DNA of 64,000 bases. Source: Anthoceros angustus. Lineage: Eukaryota > Streptophyta > Anthocerotopsida > Anthocerotales > Anthocerotaceae. The position numbers and the translations under genes were made by a program. The stretch covers positions 1 to 64,000 of the forward strand of contig VJWM01000296.1 of NCBI GenBank assembly GCA_010909165.1, given 5' to 3'. Below the pieces are notes generated by a model. It saw nothing but the letters and a program-made list of their open reading frames with translations. It was not told the DNA's origin and did not search any database. Every line of letters begins with the position of its first letter. Positions within the stretch are counted from its first letter, which is position 1. Shown piece by piece: positions 12,201-25,183 of this stretch.

Positions 12201-13454
12201 TTAGGGGGCCAATTACTTTGGCCAACAACCTACTACAATAACATCATGAAAGTTAAAAAATTAAAAATAACATAAATTGATCACATAAAAGTTTGTAAAT
12301 TATTGCATGTAAATATAAAAAATAATATATCTTAGAAAAATATTGAAAAATATTTTGATATTACCTCAAATCCGGGAAAATTTGGCTTGAAAGGCAACTT
12401 TTTTGGAAGCTCTTTTTCTAGGGTTTCAAAATAAAAGTCTCCTGGCTTCCATTTACTTCTTTCCTCATGTGGTGGGTGTTTAGTACAACCACAAAAGAAG
12501 TCATATTTGACTTCTCCTTTTTTTGGATAACCTATTTGTTCTGGAACTTCTAGTGTTCTCTTTGGAGGCTCAGTAGCGAAAGCTAACGGATCAACAGGTT
12601 GCCCATAGTCTCGTAGACTTGCTTCCCACTAGTAGAGCATCGATAAATTAGTTGATCCGTATAGCATGAATATCTAAGTCATGCTCTAAACGCATTTAAC
12701 CTATAGATGAAAACATATTCTTAGTATGAATACAAAATTCGAAATAACTTATATGGGGTTCTTGTTCATCTGTATAATACAATACAGCTTCTTTCACCTC
12801 TAAGGTGCAAAGATTAACTATTTAATTAGCAAGGAATTTGCTTATTGAACTATGCTCTTTCTTACAAACAAACTCAAAGAGCAACTTTAAATATTGATCA
12901 AGGGTGCAGTTTCACATTGTTCAATTGTCTTACCGCATCTCCTGAAGTAGGCATTATATCTCCTGGTGGCTTTGCATATTGAAAAAGATCACTTTTTTCC
13001 ACTCTGTAACGATAGAGATAAGCATTCTCCATCAATAATTCTTGTTCTGTCTTTCCAATTCCTCGAATGATGCGACCTTTTGCACCCTCAAAACCGTGTA
13101 TTTGATTCTTATATTCCCTAATGCATCATGAGTATTAAGCACATTAATCATGATGTCCATTGAGATATTGGGAAGAAATCCTGTGCACCCATACTGTAAA
13201 CAATGCTCCCGTTACAAAGACAAGAGATATTACTCTAGGGCTTTGATTTCTTTTTTATCTTCAATGCGTTGAAATATATGTCGTTTTATCTTTTCTTCCG
13301 GTCCTTGTTCCCAAATGTGAAGTCTAGGTCTCTCTGGTATAGATGGTCGTAGTCCCCTACCATGGTAAGACCATGCATATCCTTGGTTCATTGGAAGATG
13401 GAATGTCATGTCTGACATCCTCCTTATTGCCTCCATAAGGTGATGGTCCCCCAT
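9295..13454 (-). CDS. MYCBPAP-like flagellar central-apparatus protein
   Basis: Multi-exon gene in AT-rich DNA. The last exon is 9295-11341 and joins in phase to 11430-11656; further exons are near 11805-11870, 11990-12050, 12160-12240, 12365-12630, 12945-13120 and 13230-13454, with edges approximate. The N-terminal exon has MNQGYAWSYHGRGLRPSIPE. The exon near 12.9-13.1 kb has GFEGAKGRIIRGIGKTEQEL. The 11.8 kb exon has an ASH-type beta strand (LRNIGTTVLYFTWEH), followed by LVPGESKEFLFSFKSKVAGI and LVVKGLAF. The last exon holds a Pro-rich stretch, then a Lys/Ser/Asp-rich low-complexity tract (about residues 450-580 of that exon), then a helical end. This order matches MYCBPAP/FAP147, a C2 central-pair component of motile cilia. 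The start and some splice sites are uncertain, and upstream exons may exist. Confidence 0.75.
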
Positions 13455-14508
13455 TTTGAGTGCACTTGGAATTGAAGCAAAATTTAGACAAGTAACTATG
13501 TAATCTCAAGAAAGAAATGAGTTACAAGTTAGAGACACTCATCCTTCTTAGTTTCATTCACTAGCAAGTATGATGATCAGGAAACCAGCCCATCTAGCAA
13601 GAGGGATGAGAAGCTTTATGCACAAACTTGAATGGTTGCTTGCAGGCTCAACAAGTGAACATCAAGCCCAGCAAGTTCACATCACCCCAGCTAGCACCGG
13701 TGTGTACAATGGATGGAGGGTTGGCGCATATGTACTACATATGATTGTCCGGAGCAAGGGCAAGGGGAGCTGGTGGAGGAGAGGGGCTCGAGCAAGAAGG
13801 CGAAATGGAGCGCTCGTGGGCGTCAAGTCCAGTGTACTGACCCGGTTGTTCTTGAAGTTGAAGGGGAATTTGAAAATGCAGGACAACAGGCCACCGGGTG
13901 GGGCCGGTTAGGCGGTGGAGGGGAGGGGGGAGTCCTTCCTTGCCAAAGGCAAGCCTAACGGTCTTGCAACTGCCCCCTGGGCCCTCCGCTCCCTTGTCTG
14001 CCTATGCCTAAAAGCCTCTTGTTCTCCTGTCTCCAGCGCAACCCGGCCCGTTCTGGCCTCCGCCAATCCGAACCTGGCCGGCGCCTCGCTCCGCTGTGCC
14101 CATGCCCCTGCCCCTGCCCCTGCCCCTCCTGCCCGCACGAACGCATGCGTATGCCCGGCAGCATAGATGCCCCTCCCTCCTCCTACCATAGCTAGCTAGC
14201 TAGCCAGCGTGGGGCAGCGAGCAGCGAGCAGCAAACGCTGCGATCGGCAATCCAATTCAGTTCATATGCGTTTGTATGTGTATCTTGCCGCAGGTGGCCT
14301 GTCTTGGCAGGCGCTGAAGCCGGCAAGAAATGAAAATGGCAGCGGCAGCTGAGACGCGCTCCAGGGCGGGCGCGGCAAGAATCTGGCACCGGGACCTCCG
14401 CGACTGCTACTGCTGCTGCCACTGCTAGCCTCAGGATTTCTGATTTCTTCCACACTGATCACTGCCACGCCGCGCTCTCGGGACCCGGACCAGCTAGCGG
14501 ACAGCAGC
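13455..14508. other. Intergenic and leader of the CCCH gene
   Basis: AT-rich at the left, GC-rich at the right. A short cctgcc hexamer run lies at about 14103-14130. The last several hundred bases are the likely promoter and 5' UTR of the zinc-finger gene at 14509. No other gene is seen. Confidence 0.5.
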
Positions 14509-16583
14509 ATGGGATCATATGAGCCCGCGTTAAAGAAGGCGCGGTCCAGCTACGACCCTACCGCTGACGCGCTCCACGACCAGGCCATCGCCAATGGCCA
14601 TTGTGCAGGTTACGACGTGACGGCCCCGGCTGCGGCTCTGGAGGATGACACCGCGCCCGGCGTGGATCCGGAGCTGGGAGGCCAATTGCAACACGCACCA
14701 GCTCACTATTACTCCAATGGAGCTGCCAATGGGAATGGGAACGGTAACGGCAACGGCAACGGCGCTCACTGCTCTGATTGCAACGGCGTGTTGCACTATG
14801 CGGATCCGCAGCAGCAGCAGCAGCACCAACAATTGCAGGGGGATCTGGAATGCCGGCGCTACACCACCACCGAGGGCTGCCCCTACGGTAGCCAATGCCG
14901 CTTCAAGCATGGCCCTTCTGGTTCTCCCCCCTCCATCCTCATATTTTCTTGATCGTCCGCTTAGATCCGCGCACCTATCAGCATCCTGCAATTCACTTCC
15001 AGGTGCCACATGAATCTCTTGCTTGCAGCCCGCCGGCACCGGCAGGCAGGCAGGGGTGCCTCTCTTCTCAGCCTGCCGTCAGAGCTTGCCTCTCTTCTCA
15101 GCCAGCAGCCTGATCCGCGGCCTCCAATTGGGAGCTAGACATCCCTGCTTCTCTGTCGACCTCCGAGGCTACTTCCCTTGCAAATTTTAGAGTAGCTAGG
15201 CTCCGTGGCTTCCGTCCCTGCTGCTGCGTCTGCGCATTCATGCATGTCTTCATTTTGCCCTCAAATGTACTCCCTGTCATTTCCGTAATCGCCTGAACTG
15301 GCTGTGGATGCAGATGAGAGGGACTTAGGGCAACAGCCTTCAGCATTAGGAAGCAAAACAAGGCCGTGCATCAAATTTTTCAGGTGTGTTGCAAATTCAA
15401 GATTGTCGAACTGGGTTGGAACTCAGTCTGCAACTTCTCCCCAGAAGCTTGACATTGAAGTGTTGCTTGCCACTATCGTTCAGTTTCTATTCATGATCAA
15501 GGAATGTTGCTGCAATCGCTCTTACGTAGTACTTCAAAGATCTGCATTGCAATGTTGATAGCCGCATCAATTCGTTAGTCTGGCCTGGCCGGGGAAACAG
15601 CTTCTGGCCGATTGGATGACCCGATTGAGGTTCAGGAGAATGCTCAATGTCCCTCCCTCTTCGCACAATTTGCTGGCAAGCATACATGTACCTGCAGCCC
15701 ACGCGTGCACTTGGATTCTTAACTGATATCTCGTTCTTTTGTTTGATGACTATGATTCAGCACTGCAGGGTGTCCATACGGGGAGGGTTGCCACTTCTTG
15801 CATTACGTACCAGGAGGCATCACTGCCCTAGGCCTGGCACCTTATTCCTCCGTCAACCCCACTGCTACATCGGCTGGAGTGAGAAAGGTAGTAGGTGGCG
15901 TGGGACCTGCAGGAACTGCTAACGGAGCAAACGCTGCAGATCCGAGCTTGACCGTGGGAGGCTACAAGACTCGGCTGTGTAACCGCTACAACACTCCCGA
16001 GGGCTGCAGATTTGCGGACAAGTGCCATTTTGCCCACGGGGAGAGTGACCTGCGCCCTTCCAATGGCCGAAACGGAGCTCCACCCTTGCTGGATCTCTCT
16101 GGAGCGTCCGGAATATACAGCAATGGCCTACCGGCTTATAATCCGGTAGGCACCTCTGTTTACTATGGAGAACCCACTCCTCCAGGAGTATCAGCAACGT
16201 GCTGTTTTGGAGCCACCTCCACAACGAAAATGAGCATTGAGGCAGTATTTGCAGGGGCCATTATAGGCAAGGCAGGCTCTAATGTCAAGCAGATCAGCCG
16301 TCTAACAGGCGCCAAGCTCTCCATTCGCGATCACGAAAATGACCCCAACATGCGCAATGTCGAGATGGAGGGCTCATTGGAGCAGATTGAGAAGGCCCGT
16401 GAGATGGTGCGTAATTTTCTCCAGAACAGGGAGGTCCAACCAGCCCGACCCGCTTCCCTTGGATCTCACAATTTCAAGACCAAATTATGTGAGAATTATG
16501 CTCAAGGAACCTGCACATTTGCAGACCGCTGCCACTTTGCTCACGGTGAACACGAACTTCGAACAACCCCCATCATGCGATGA
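14509..16583 (+). CDS. CCCH zinc-finger and KH-domain RNA-binding protein
   Basis: Exons 14509-14920, 15314-15383 and 15761-16583 join in phase to 434 aa. The first donor (ctg/gttctc) is weak, but the join is needed to keep the frame. Four CCCH fingers are seen: CRRYTTTEGCPYGSQCRFKH, CIKFFSTAGCPYGEGCHFLH (split by intron 2), CNRYNTPEGCRFADKCHFAH and CENYAQGTCTFADRCHFAH. A KH domain sits between the last two, with the GXXG loop in GAIIGKAGSNVKQI. Plant relatives have three fingers plus KH; the extra N-terminal finger and an Asn/Gly repeat with a Gln run (14730-14830) are additions here. It probably binds mRNA in nucleus or cytoplasm. Targets cannot be inferred from the sequence. Confidence 0.9.
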
Positions 16584-18777
16584 ATGTGCAGGACGTTATT
16601 TCATGAAGACCTGTAGCTGAATGGCGTATTTATTTATGATTGGAATGCACTCCTGCAGCAGGTGGCCGGCCCAAGGGTAAGTGAAGCACACAAGTCAGAA
16701 AAATCTCACCAAATGAGTTAAGAGTCATCACTGCAGATTTAGACTCATTAGTCGGAGTGAGGCTTCCTGCAAATTCCCAGAAAGGAGAGAAAAGTACATG
16801 GGCTGGTATGCGTTCCTTGCATCTCACTTCTTCTACCAATTTGTATTATGGTTGATTATAGATGTTTGGTTGTAAAAAGATACCTCATTTTTTGTGATGT
16901 TTAAATAGATATAAATATAAATAAAATAATTTTATAAAATAATTCCTATACATGGATCTTGTTGGCAAATGCATTTGAAGAGTATAATTTGGCTTTGTCA
17001 TGAGAATGTGTCACATAATATGGAAGTATGTGGTTTGTCATGAGTTTGTGTTATAATGATATGAGAGCGCGTCATAATGAGATGAGAGATGTAAGAGGAC
17101 TCATGACCCAAGGTTTCGAATGGTTCTCCTAGTACCTATATTTCCTTTTTTTGAATATATTTATGCGTTTTCATCTTGTAATTATATATTTGATGTAAGA
17201 TAATAAGTTTGATTTGTAGTACAATTTATAATAGTTAGAGAAATATGGCAGGCATGTTATTTTCGAAGGAAAATAAAATGGTGAATATAGTTTTTTTTGA
17301 AGTGATACTTTATCTTTAGATAAGTCATATTCTATTTTAAATAAATTATATATCTTTTCTATTTATCTATTATAATAAATATATAATTAATAAAATGTTG
17401 ATTTAATATTTACACATAGAGATGACATGGTCCCGATCGCTATGAAGGGAGACACAATATTGAAGAATTTGTCCTGCCCTGTCGTGTCTCGCAAGAGGGC
17501 TCTTCACGCGAGGGCATTTACTCCTCCCCTGCCCTGTTGCTCGTTCATGTCTCGCACCTTGCTCCAAGACTATTGTAATGTTCCTCTATCCATACAATCT
17601 TAAGGAATCGCGATTAAAAAAAAAAAGGCAGTATTCAAGAAAACCTGTTAGGAGCCCACATAAGCTAAGACTGAGGAAGACCCCTCGTAGCAGAGGGTGG
17701 CCTGATTAGAGAGAGCTTCCTGCTACTCGGCTGCACCGAAGCTTCTTGCACCAGCACCAGCACTAGCATTGCAGGCTGGAGCCCAAGCAAGCCAGGCGAC
17801 GCACACCCACAAGCCCACTGCTGCAGCTGTCATTGTGCCACCACACTGGGAAGTTGGGGCCATGCTTCAGCGCTACTAAGCTCTTGCTGCTGCTGAGCGA
17901 CCAAGCTCCGATTCCAGGAAGGGGCTGGTGGCGAGTGAATGATCACCAGAATGCGATGCCAGAAACATCGTGCAGGGTGCCATTGAATACAGCTCCAGGG
18001 ACACACCATTGGAATGGAGAATTAGGATAAAATATTTCTACCCTATAATTGAAACAGTTATGGTAATTCGTATTTACTTATCAATATAGTTCGTACAGTT
18101 ATCTTTCTAGACTTTTACCTATAAACCCATTTTTTCTCTTTCTGATTACTCTTAATGCAATACACTTTTGTGATCTGCGGTGTCTCTCGTGCGCACCGCC
18201 TCATCGCCATCGTCCGCCATAGCCAAGGAAACTATCCTAAATTCATTACACACTACGTCTGCTTATCGCACCCGCGAATGCGCCTCAGTCAGCCTCGGTG
18301 ATCAGGGCAGGGATACGAGCCACATTTCACGCCGTTCACTGCCTACTGTGAAAGCTGCTGGTGTGGTCCGTAGTACGGGTGAACGGTTGCGGCAGTTGCG
18401 GGGACCAAACTAATTCAAGCTTCCGCTGAACGTTGCTGCGGATTGATTCAAGGGCGGGCCGCCTTCACAGGCACAAGGCCACCAGCGTCACCGAGGGCAA
18501 ATTTACATATCTACATAGCAGTTTGCAGCAAAAGCCTTTTCTTTCGTACAAGATAAGTTCGTTCTTATAGGTCTAAACAAATAAACCTGGTGCCTTAGGT
18601 AGGGTATCTCCATGATAACGACTGGGACCCAGCCGTTACGAGAGATCCCAGCGACATTGGATGCGAATTGTAACTCAGGTGGGCGCTTCTTCTTCTAAGT
18701 TGCCCAAAACCCTTGCGATGAGTAATGAAGCATTCTGGGCGTGCAGCGATCACACCTAGTCAATCTCATAGGTAGTC
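16584..18777. other. Intergenic, partly very AT-rich
   Basis: From about 16850 to 17440 the sequence is strongly AT-rich with no coding frame. 17990-18250 looks vaguely like an LTR end (ctataaac box, then an Ile/Leu-poor leader) but lacks a partner. Nothing else is recognised. Confidence 0.5.
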
Positions 18778-18994
18778 GATCCTCAACCCGAAAACTATTC
18801 TGATCCTCAACCAGAAAACCTTTGTTGTCCCCAATTGGAAAACTATTTTGATCCCTTACCAGAAAACTCTTCTGCTCCCCAATCAGAAAACTGTTATGAT
18901 CCCCCACTCAGACAACTGTTACGATCCCCAACCCAGACAACTGTTAAGATCCCCAACCCAGACAACTATTCTGATCCCCAACCAGAAAACTATG
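18778..18994 (-). repeat. 24/25-base minisatellite grown from a PPR tail
   Basis: About nine units of 24-25 bases run from 18778 to 18994 (consensus on the plus strand gatccccaaccagaaaacta plus 4-5 bases). Read on the minus strand, units of 24 encode the octamer SFLVGDQN with variants (SFLIGEQK, SFPIGDNK, GFLVEDQN). That octamer matches the end of the adjoining PPR pseudogene, VHSFLVGDQN, so the array seems to have arisen from that segment. Confidence 0.85.
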
Positions 18995-21630
18995 TACCAG
19001 CCCGTCAATCTCTGTCCACCAGCTCTGGCCTGGCTGCTTCCATGCCTTGTTTCTTAATCTCCTTAACTTCATCTCCTGTGACTGTTCCCACATTTGGGCA
19101 CCAGTATATATGTCGGACATCAACACATATGCTGTATACAGCATCTTTCGTGTCGAGCTTGACTGCTTCATGGAATGCATGCCGTCCCACCTCCACATTG
19201 CTCCACTTTTGACGAGCACCCAGAAGGGTGTGCAAAACTGCAGCCATGCATGTGTACTAATCTGCCATGGGAGTGATGCAATATTTTCTCATCATAGCTT
19301 CGAAGTACTCTCGCGCTTTGTTCACTAGACCGCTATGACTGCATATTGCTAGTACACTAAGCAACGTGATGCCATCAGGTTCTATACCATCTTCTATCAT
19401 TCTGCGAAACAACTCAAAGACCTCTTTGCTGGAATTACTGCAGTCCAAGAGACAACATCTATTTCTGGCAAAGCATCAAACACCTGCTGTGAATCAAGCA
19501 TGCAACCTGCCTTTGCATACATGTTTATCAAACTGTTGCTTACGATGGGCTCAGCTTGAAACTTCTGATCTCTAATCGGTGCCTGAAGCTGCCTTCCCAC
19601 ATGCAAAGTTGCTACACTTGCACATGCCTGTAGGAGGCAAGCAAATGTCACATAATCGAGGGTAACAATGCCTCCTGCTTGCACAGTCCTGTAAAGATGA
19701 AGCGCTTCCTGCCCCATGCCCTTCTGCTAATATCCTGCTATCATGGCCCTCCACGTCACCACATTCTTTTCAACGAGTTTGTCCAACAAGCCAGGAGCAT
19801 TCTCTAGGCTGCCACACTTTGCCACACTACGTGCTCACCAAACTGCGGACTAATAGTCAATCAGCATGTAGTCCTTGCTCTCTAATTTGCGTATGTAGCT
19901 GCTTTCCCATCTCCAACCTGGTGTACCCAATTGTTCACATGCCTGCAGAAGACATACAAATGTTACTGAATCGGGTGCAGTCATTCCGTTTTGCATAGCC
20001 CTGTAAAGACCAAGGGCTTCCTGCCCCATCCCTTGCTGAGAATAGCCTGCTATCATGGCATTCCACTTTGCCACATCTTTCTGGGGCAGAGTTGCCTCCT
20101 TGTAATCTACTCTGTCTGCTTGATTACAAGGAGGATGCACATATGATGTAAGTCAACCTTAATACCACAAGAGGCAGACTTTAACAAGAGCAGGCGGTGG
20201 AGGCCGCCAGCGTGCCAACAGCGATGGTGAGTGCTCTTTGTCCGTGCCTCACCACTCATTTGTAAAACATAAAACACGCCCTGAGCATCCGTTGGGCTGC
20301 CGCACTGAGCATCCGTTGCATACATATTTACCAAGCTGTTCGCTACAACCACGTCAGCCTGATGGCCCCGATCTCTAATTTTTGCATGAAGACGTTTGCC
20401 TTTCTCTAAAGCCGGGGTGACCATTTGGCACATACCTGCAGGAGGGACACAAACGTCAGTGAAACGGGCGCACCGATCCCTTCCCCTTGCATAGCTGTGT
20501 AGAGATCAAGGACTGCATGCCCCATGCCTTGCTGGGAATACCCTGCTAGCATGGTATTCCACGTCACCACGTTTTCTTCAAGCCCATCAGACACACTCCG
20601 AGCATCCGTTCGGCTGCCACACTTTGCATACATGTTTACTACACTGCTGCCTACAAATAAGTCAGCTTCAAGCCCTTGTTCTCTAATTTGTGCATGAAGA
20701 CCTTCCCCTCCTCCAAACCAGGGCTCCCAAGACTAGCACATGCCTGGAGGAGGGACACAAAGGTCACAGAATTCGGTTCCACTATGCCTTCTTCATGCAT
20801 AACCCCGTAGAGATGAAAGGCTTTCCGCCCCATGCCCTGCTGGGCATATCCTGATATCATGGCACTCCACGTCACCACACTTTTATGAACAAGCCCGTCA
20901 AACACGCTTTGAGCATATTCCAAGCTGCCACATTTTGCATACATGTCCACCAAGCAACCAGAGAGAAACTCATCAGGCTCAACCCCAGAAGCCAACACAT
21001 TGGCATGCACCTGCTGCCCAGATGTCAAGTCTGCTCCCCTGCCACAAGCTTGAAGAGCTGCTAGAAACAACTGGCCATCTGGCTGCACACCTGACCTGCA
21101 CATCCGACGATACAGTCGTATGGCTTGCTTATCTTCTCCATGTTTCACATTCGGAGAAATTACAGCAGACCACCTGAAGCATCTGGTTTAGCAGCTATGG
21201 TGAGCACATCCATCGCTTCTTTCAACCTGGCCTGAGAAGCATACATTCGCAGCATGCGGTTGCACAAGGACGAATACGACCCATAGCCCTCCTTTAAGGC
21301 GAGAGCATGGACAGTGCGACCCAGATACAGATCCTTTTGTGCCAGACATTCTTTCAGGACCGTATTGAAAAGAGATTTGGATACCCGACAGTCTTTGTGC
21401 ACCAGAACTCCCGATGTCTCAACTGCCTCACTGAGCTGCCCCTGCTGACGTAGACTGTTAACGCTTTCAGAAGTTACGCCACTTTCGTATCCTGCAGACC
21501 TGCAAGGGCCCCAATGCTCCGGCAAGCTCCAGGTGGATGATCTGTTACCCCAGCCATTTGTGAAAAGTCGTCTCCACAGGAACGCTCCCAACAACGACCC
21601 TCGCTGGAAGATCGATCTCCAGTGATACAT
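18778..21630 (-). pseudogene. PLS-type PPR gene, multiply frameshifted
   Basis: Minus-strand PPR motifs (MYAKCGS, VTWSAMISGYAQQGMG, PNSVTFVSLLQACAS) run through 21630-21160, 21148-20651, 20633-20406, 20433-20107, 20140-19850, 19717-19397, 19448-19257 and 19219-18944, in at least three frames with stops between. The order of motifs is right for one protein: N-terminal leader, PLS repeats, then an E-type end (KAWKQPGQSW, VHSFLVGDQN). The frame changes do not sit at convincing splice sites. It ends in the minisatellite at 18778-18994. Orientation and C-terminal wording match the intact PPR gene at 25184-27688, so the two may be old duplicates on either side of the ubiquitin gene. Confidence 0.85.
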
Positions 21631-22562
21631 AGTTTGGACGAGATGGCTTTCTATTCAAGGTGCTGGACCTCGAGCCTTCCTTATTTCCCACTGAAGTCGA
21701 CCGAGCGGATTCTCTTCCGACAATTCCCGTTACCCTCCGGACAGCCATTGCTTGTAGGAGCACGTTCTGACTCTGATAAAGCAAGAGGCACTGAGATGGG
21801 CACCGAGGCGCATGTTGAGTACGGACAAGTGGAGCGAAAAACAACGTGTGGAGCGCCCGCGATCACGCCAGCAGTAATACAGTCCCGCAGTTCCAAATAT
21901 CCTGTCCAGCAGTGCTGGTGCCCTTCAGCACCTCAATCACTCAATTTCCACTCAATCTGCTCAATTTCCACTCAATCTGCTCAATTTCCACTCAATCCAC
22001 TTCAACGACAAAGAAAACCACCATGTCCAAGTGCTCAATTTCCACTCAATCCACTTCAACGACAAAGAAAACCACCATGTCCAAGTGCCACCAGGGTTGC
22101 CTTGTTCCATGATTATGTTTGAAGTTCACAACTGGCGTCAGCGGCAAAGCGTCAGGAAAAGCTCAGTTCTCAAGCTCGGGATTCAGCCACTAATGCAGTC
22201 GTCTCTAATAGCAATCTCAGAGACCTATAAGCCTTTGTTAGCCAACATGAGACAGCATGTCCTTTATCATTCACACAGTGGCATGCCTATCACAGGGAAC
22301 TCTCCATCCTCCTCGGGATTGGGATCGACAGGCAATCAATCCACCATAGCGAACGAAACACGACCTTGATTCGACAACCTACGCGCCCAGGCAAGAGAGT
22401 TACTTTGACGTGGAGACAGCCAGCTATGCATACTGATTAGAGAAGGCAGAGGGCAAGTGCAACTCCCATTCAGTAATAAATCAACAGTACATTTCCACAA
22501 CCACCAAACGACTTCACTACTCGGTTGCCATTTCCATGCTGCCTAAAAACTCCTCTTCCACT
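21631..22562. other. Intergenic, with small tandem repeats
   Basis: Holds the upstream side of the PPR pseudogene and the 3' flank of the polyubiquitin gene, plus the repeats at 21939-22088. No gene is seen. Confidence 0.5.
21939..22088. repeat. Nested tandem repeats, 21-base and 54-base
   Basis: The 21-mer around ctcaatttccactcaatctg occurs three times from 21939. A 54-base unit, which itself starts with that sequence and ends ccaccatgtccaagt, occurs twice (from 21979 and 22033). Confidence 0.9.
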
Positions 22563-24017
<1,455 letters not shown>

Positions 24018-24084
24018 CTAGGGAGGAGAAGCCGCAACCCCACGTCGTGTGAAGATGTGGGACTGAGAGGGACAAGATGAGAGC

Positions 24085-24090
24085 TTTATA
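24085..24090 (-). promoter_or_regulatory. TATA box of the polyubiquitin gene
   Basis: Minus-strand TATAAA lies within ggtataaagctctc, 149 bases upstream of the ubiquitin ATG at 23936. This would place the start of transcription near 24055 with a leader of about 120 bases. It is inferred from position and consensus only. Confidence 0.6.
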
Positions 24091-24666
24091 CCACAAATAA
24101 CAGTACACAGGGTGCACTAGCGAGAGTAGAACAGAGCCCTAAAAGGGACTTGATGTAATCAGGTTTTTATTAAAGAAAGAGGGGATGGGTCAAAGGGAGA
24201 CCCCAAGGGTCCAAGAGCAACTAAGCTCCGCGCCTTAAGTCACCTACACAAGCTCCGTGTCTAAAGCGCCCATGTTGGGCGAGTTGCCCGATGGTGGGCC
24301 CCACTCCTCTGGCGATGTTCTAGCGTGTGGCCATCTGCCTTGTTGATGCAGCTCACCGACGGAAAAGTATGTTTTGGACATAGACTGTCTTACCATGCTG
24401 ATATCTTCCTCCACTCACCCGTTGCCCAAGATTCTCGCAAGTTCACCATCCTGAGGTGGACCAGAAACCTCGCAGCTGCTGGAACGTTCACACTTGAACC
24501 CGTTCCACCTTCCCGTTCTCATGTCAGCTGATTCTCCATATGGCAGTACCGGATCTGGAGTTCTGGACCAGACAACTTCTAACCTCATGTGCTTTGAAAA
24601 TTGTCCACACTTTTCGAACTTTCTGGTCTACAAGGAAGGAAAGAAAGGATGCTACTTGTTGGATTT

Positions 24667-24757
24667 CTCAGAATCCAAATGGCTTAGGCCAAATGGAGGA
24701 CGTTCCTTGTTGGCCTGCTCAGAGTCCAAATGGCTTAGGCCAAATGGACACACATTT
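24667..24757. repeat. Duplicated copy of a dispersed motif
   Basis: tccaaatggcttaggccaaa occurs at about 24673 and 24724, a 51-base period. The complement of the second copy continues as aaatgtgtgtccatttggcc and matches 8283-8317 over about 34 bases with one inserted base. It marks a repeat family shared by the two places. Confidence 0.8.
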
Positions 24758-25183
24758 CTGAGAACCGTCCCTGTCCTTAGATCGTTACCTGGATGGATCG
24801 GTACCACTCTTGGTGCTGGTTGCCTAGATACCATGCCCCATGACAATACATGTCTCTCCGAGCATCGACATGATCATGTCGAAGTTGTATTGGGCCCGTA
24901 AGTACCGTACCTTCAATAAGCAGCCACATACTTCGTGTGGTGTTCGTTGCGTGTGCGATCTCACCGGTTCTTGAACGTAATAAAAACTTGGCTGTAAGTG
25001 CTCCACGACCTGTGGAACTCAGCAGAAGGCGCCTGGTTTTCGGGGAGCCAGCCATCTAGAATCGACGCGGCCAGAGCCTGTACCATCACGGTCGTGGCTC
25101 CACGATGCTGCCGTCTTTGTTCCTTGTGAACACCCAAGGGGTCGAAGAAACTATGGGGCTTCACTGATCACGTCAGAAGAGAA

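Noticed and set aside
13570-13911. Open frame of 113 aa upstream of the zinc-finger gene
   Set aside because: No family resemblance; probably leader or intergenic sequence.
17990-18250. Possible solo LTR
   Set aside because: A TATA-like box and leader-like sequence are present, but no terminal repeats or target duplication could be found.
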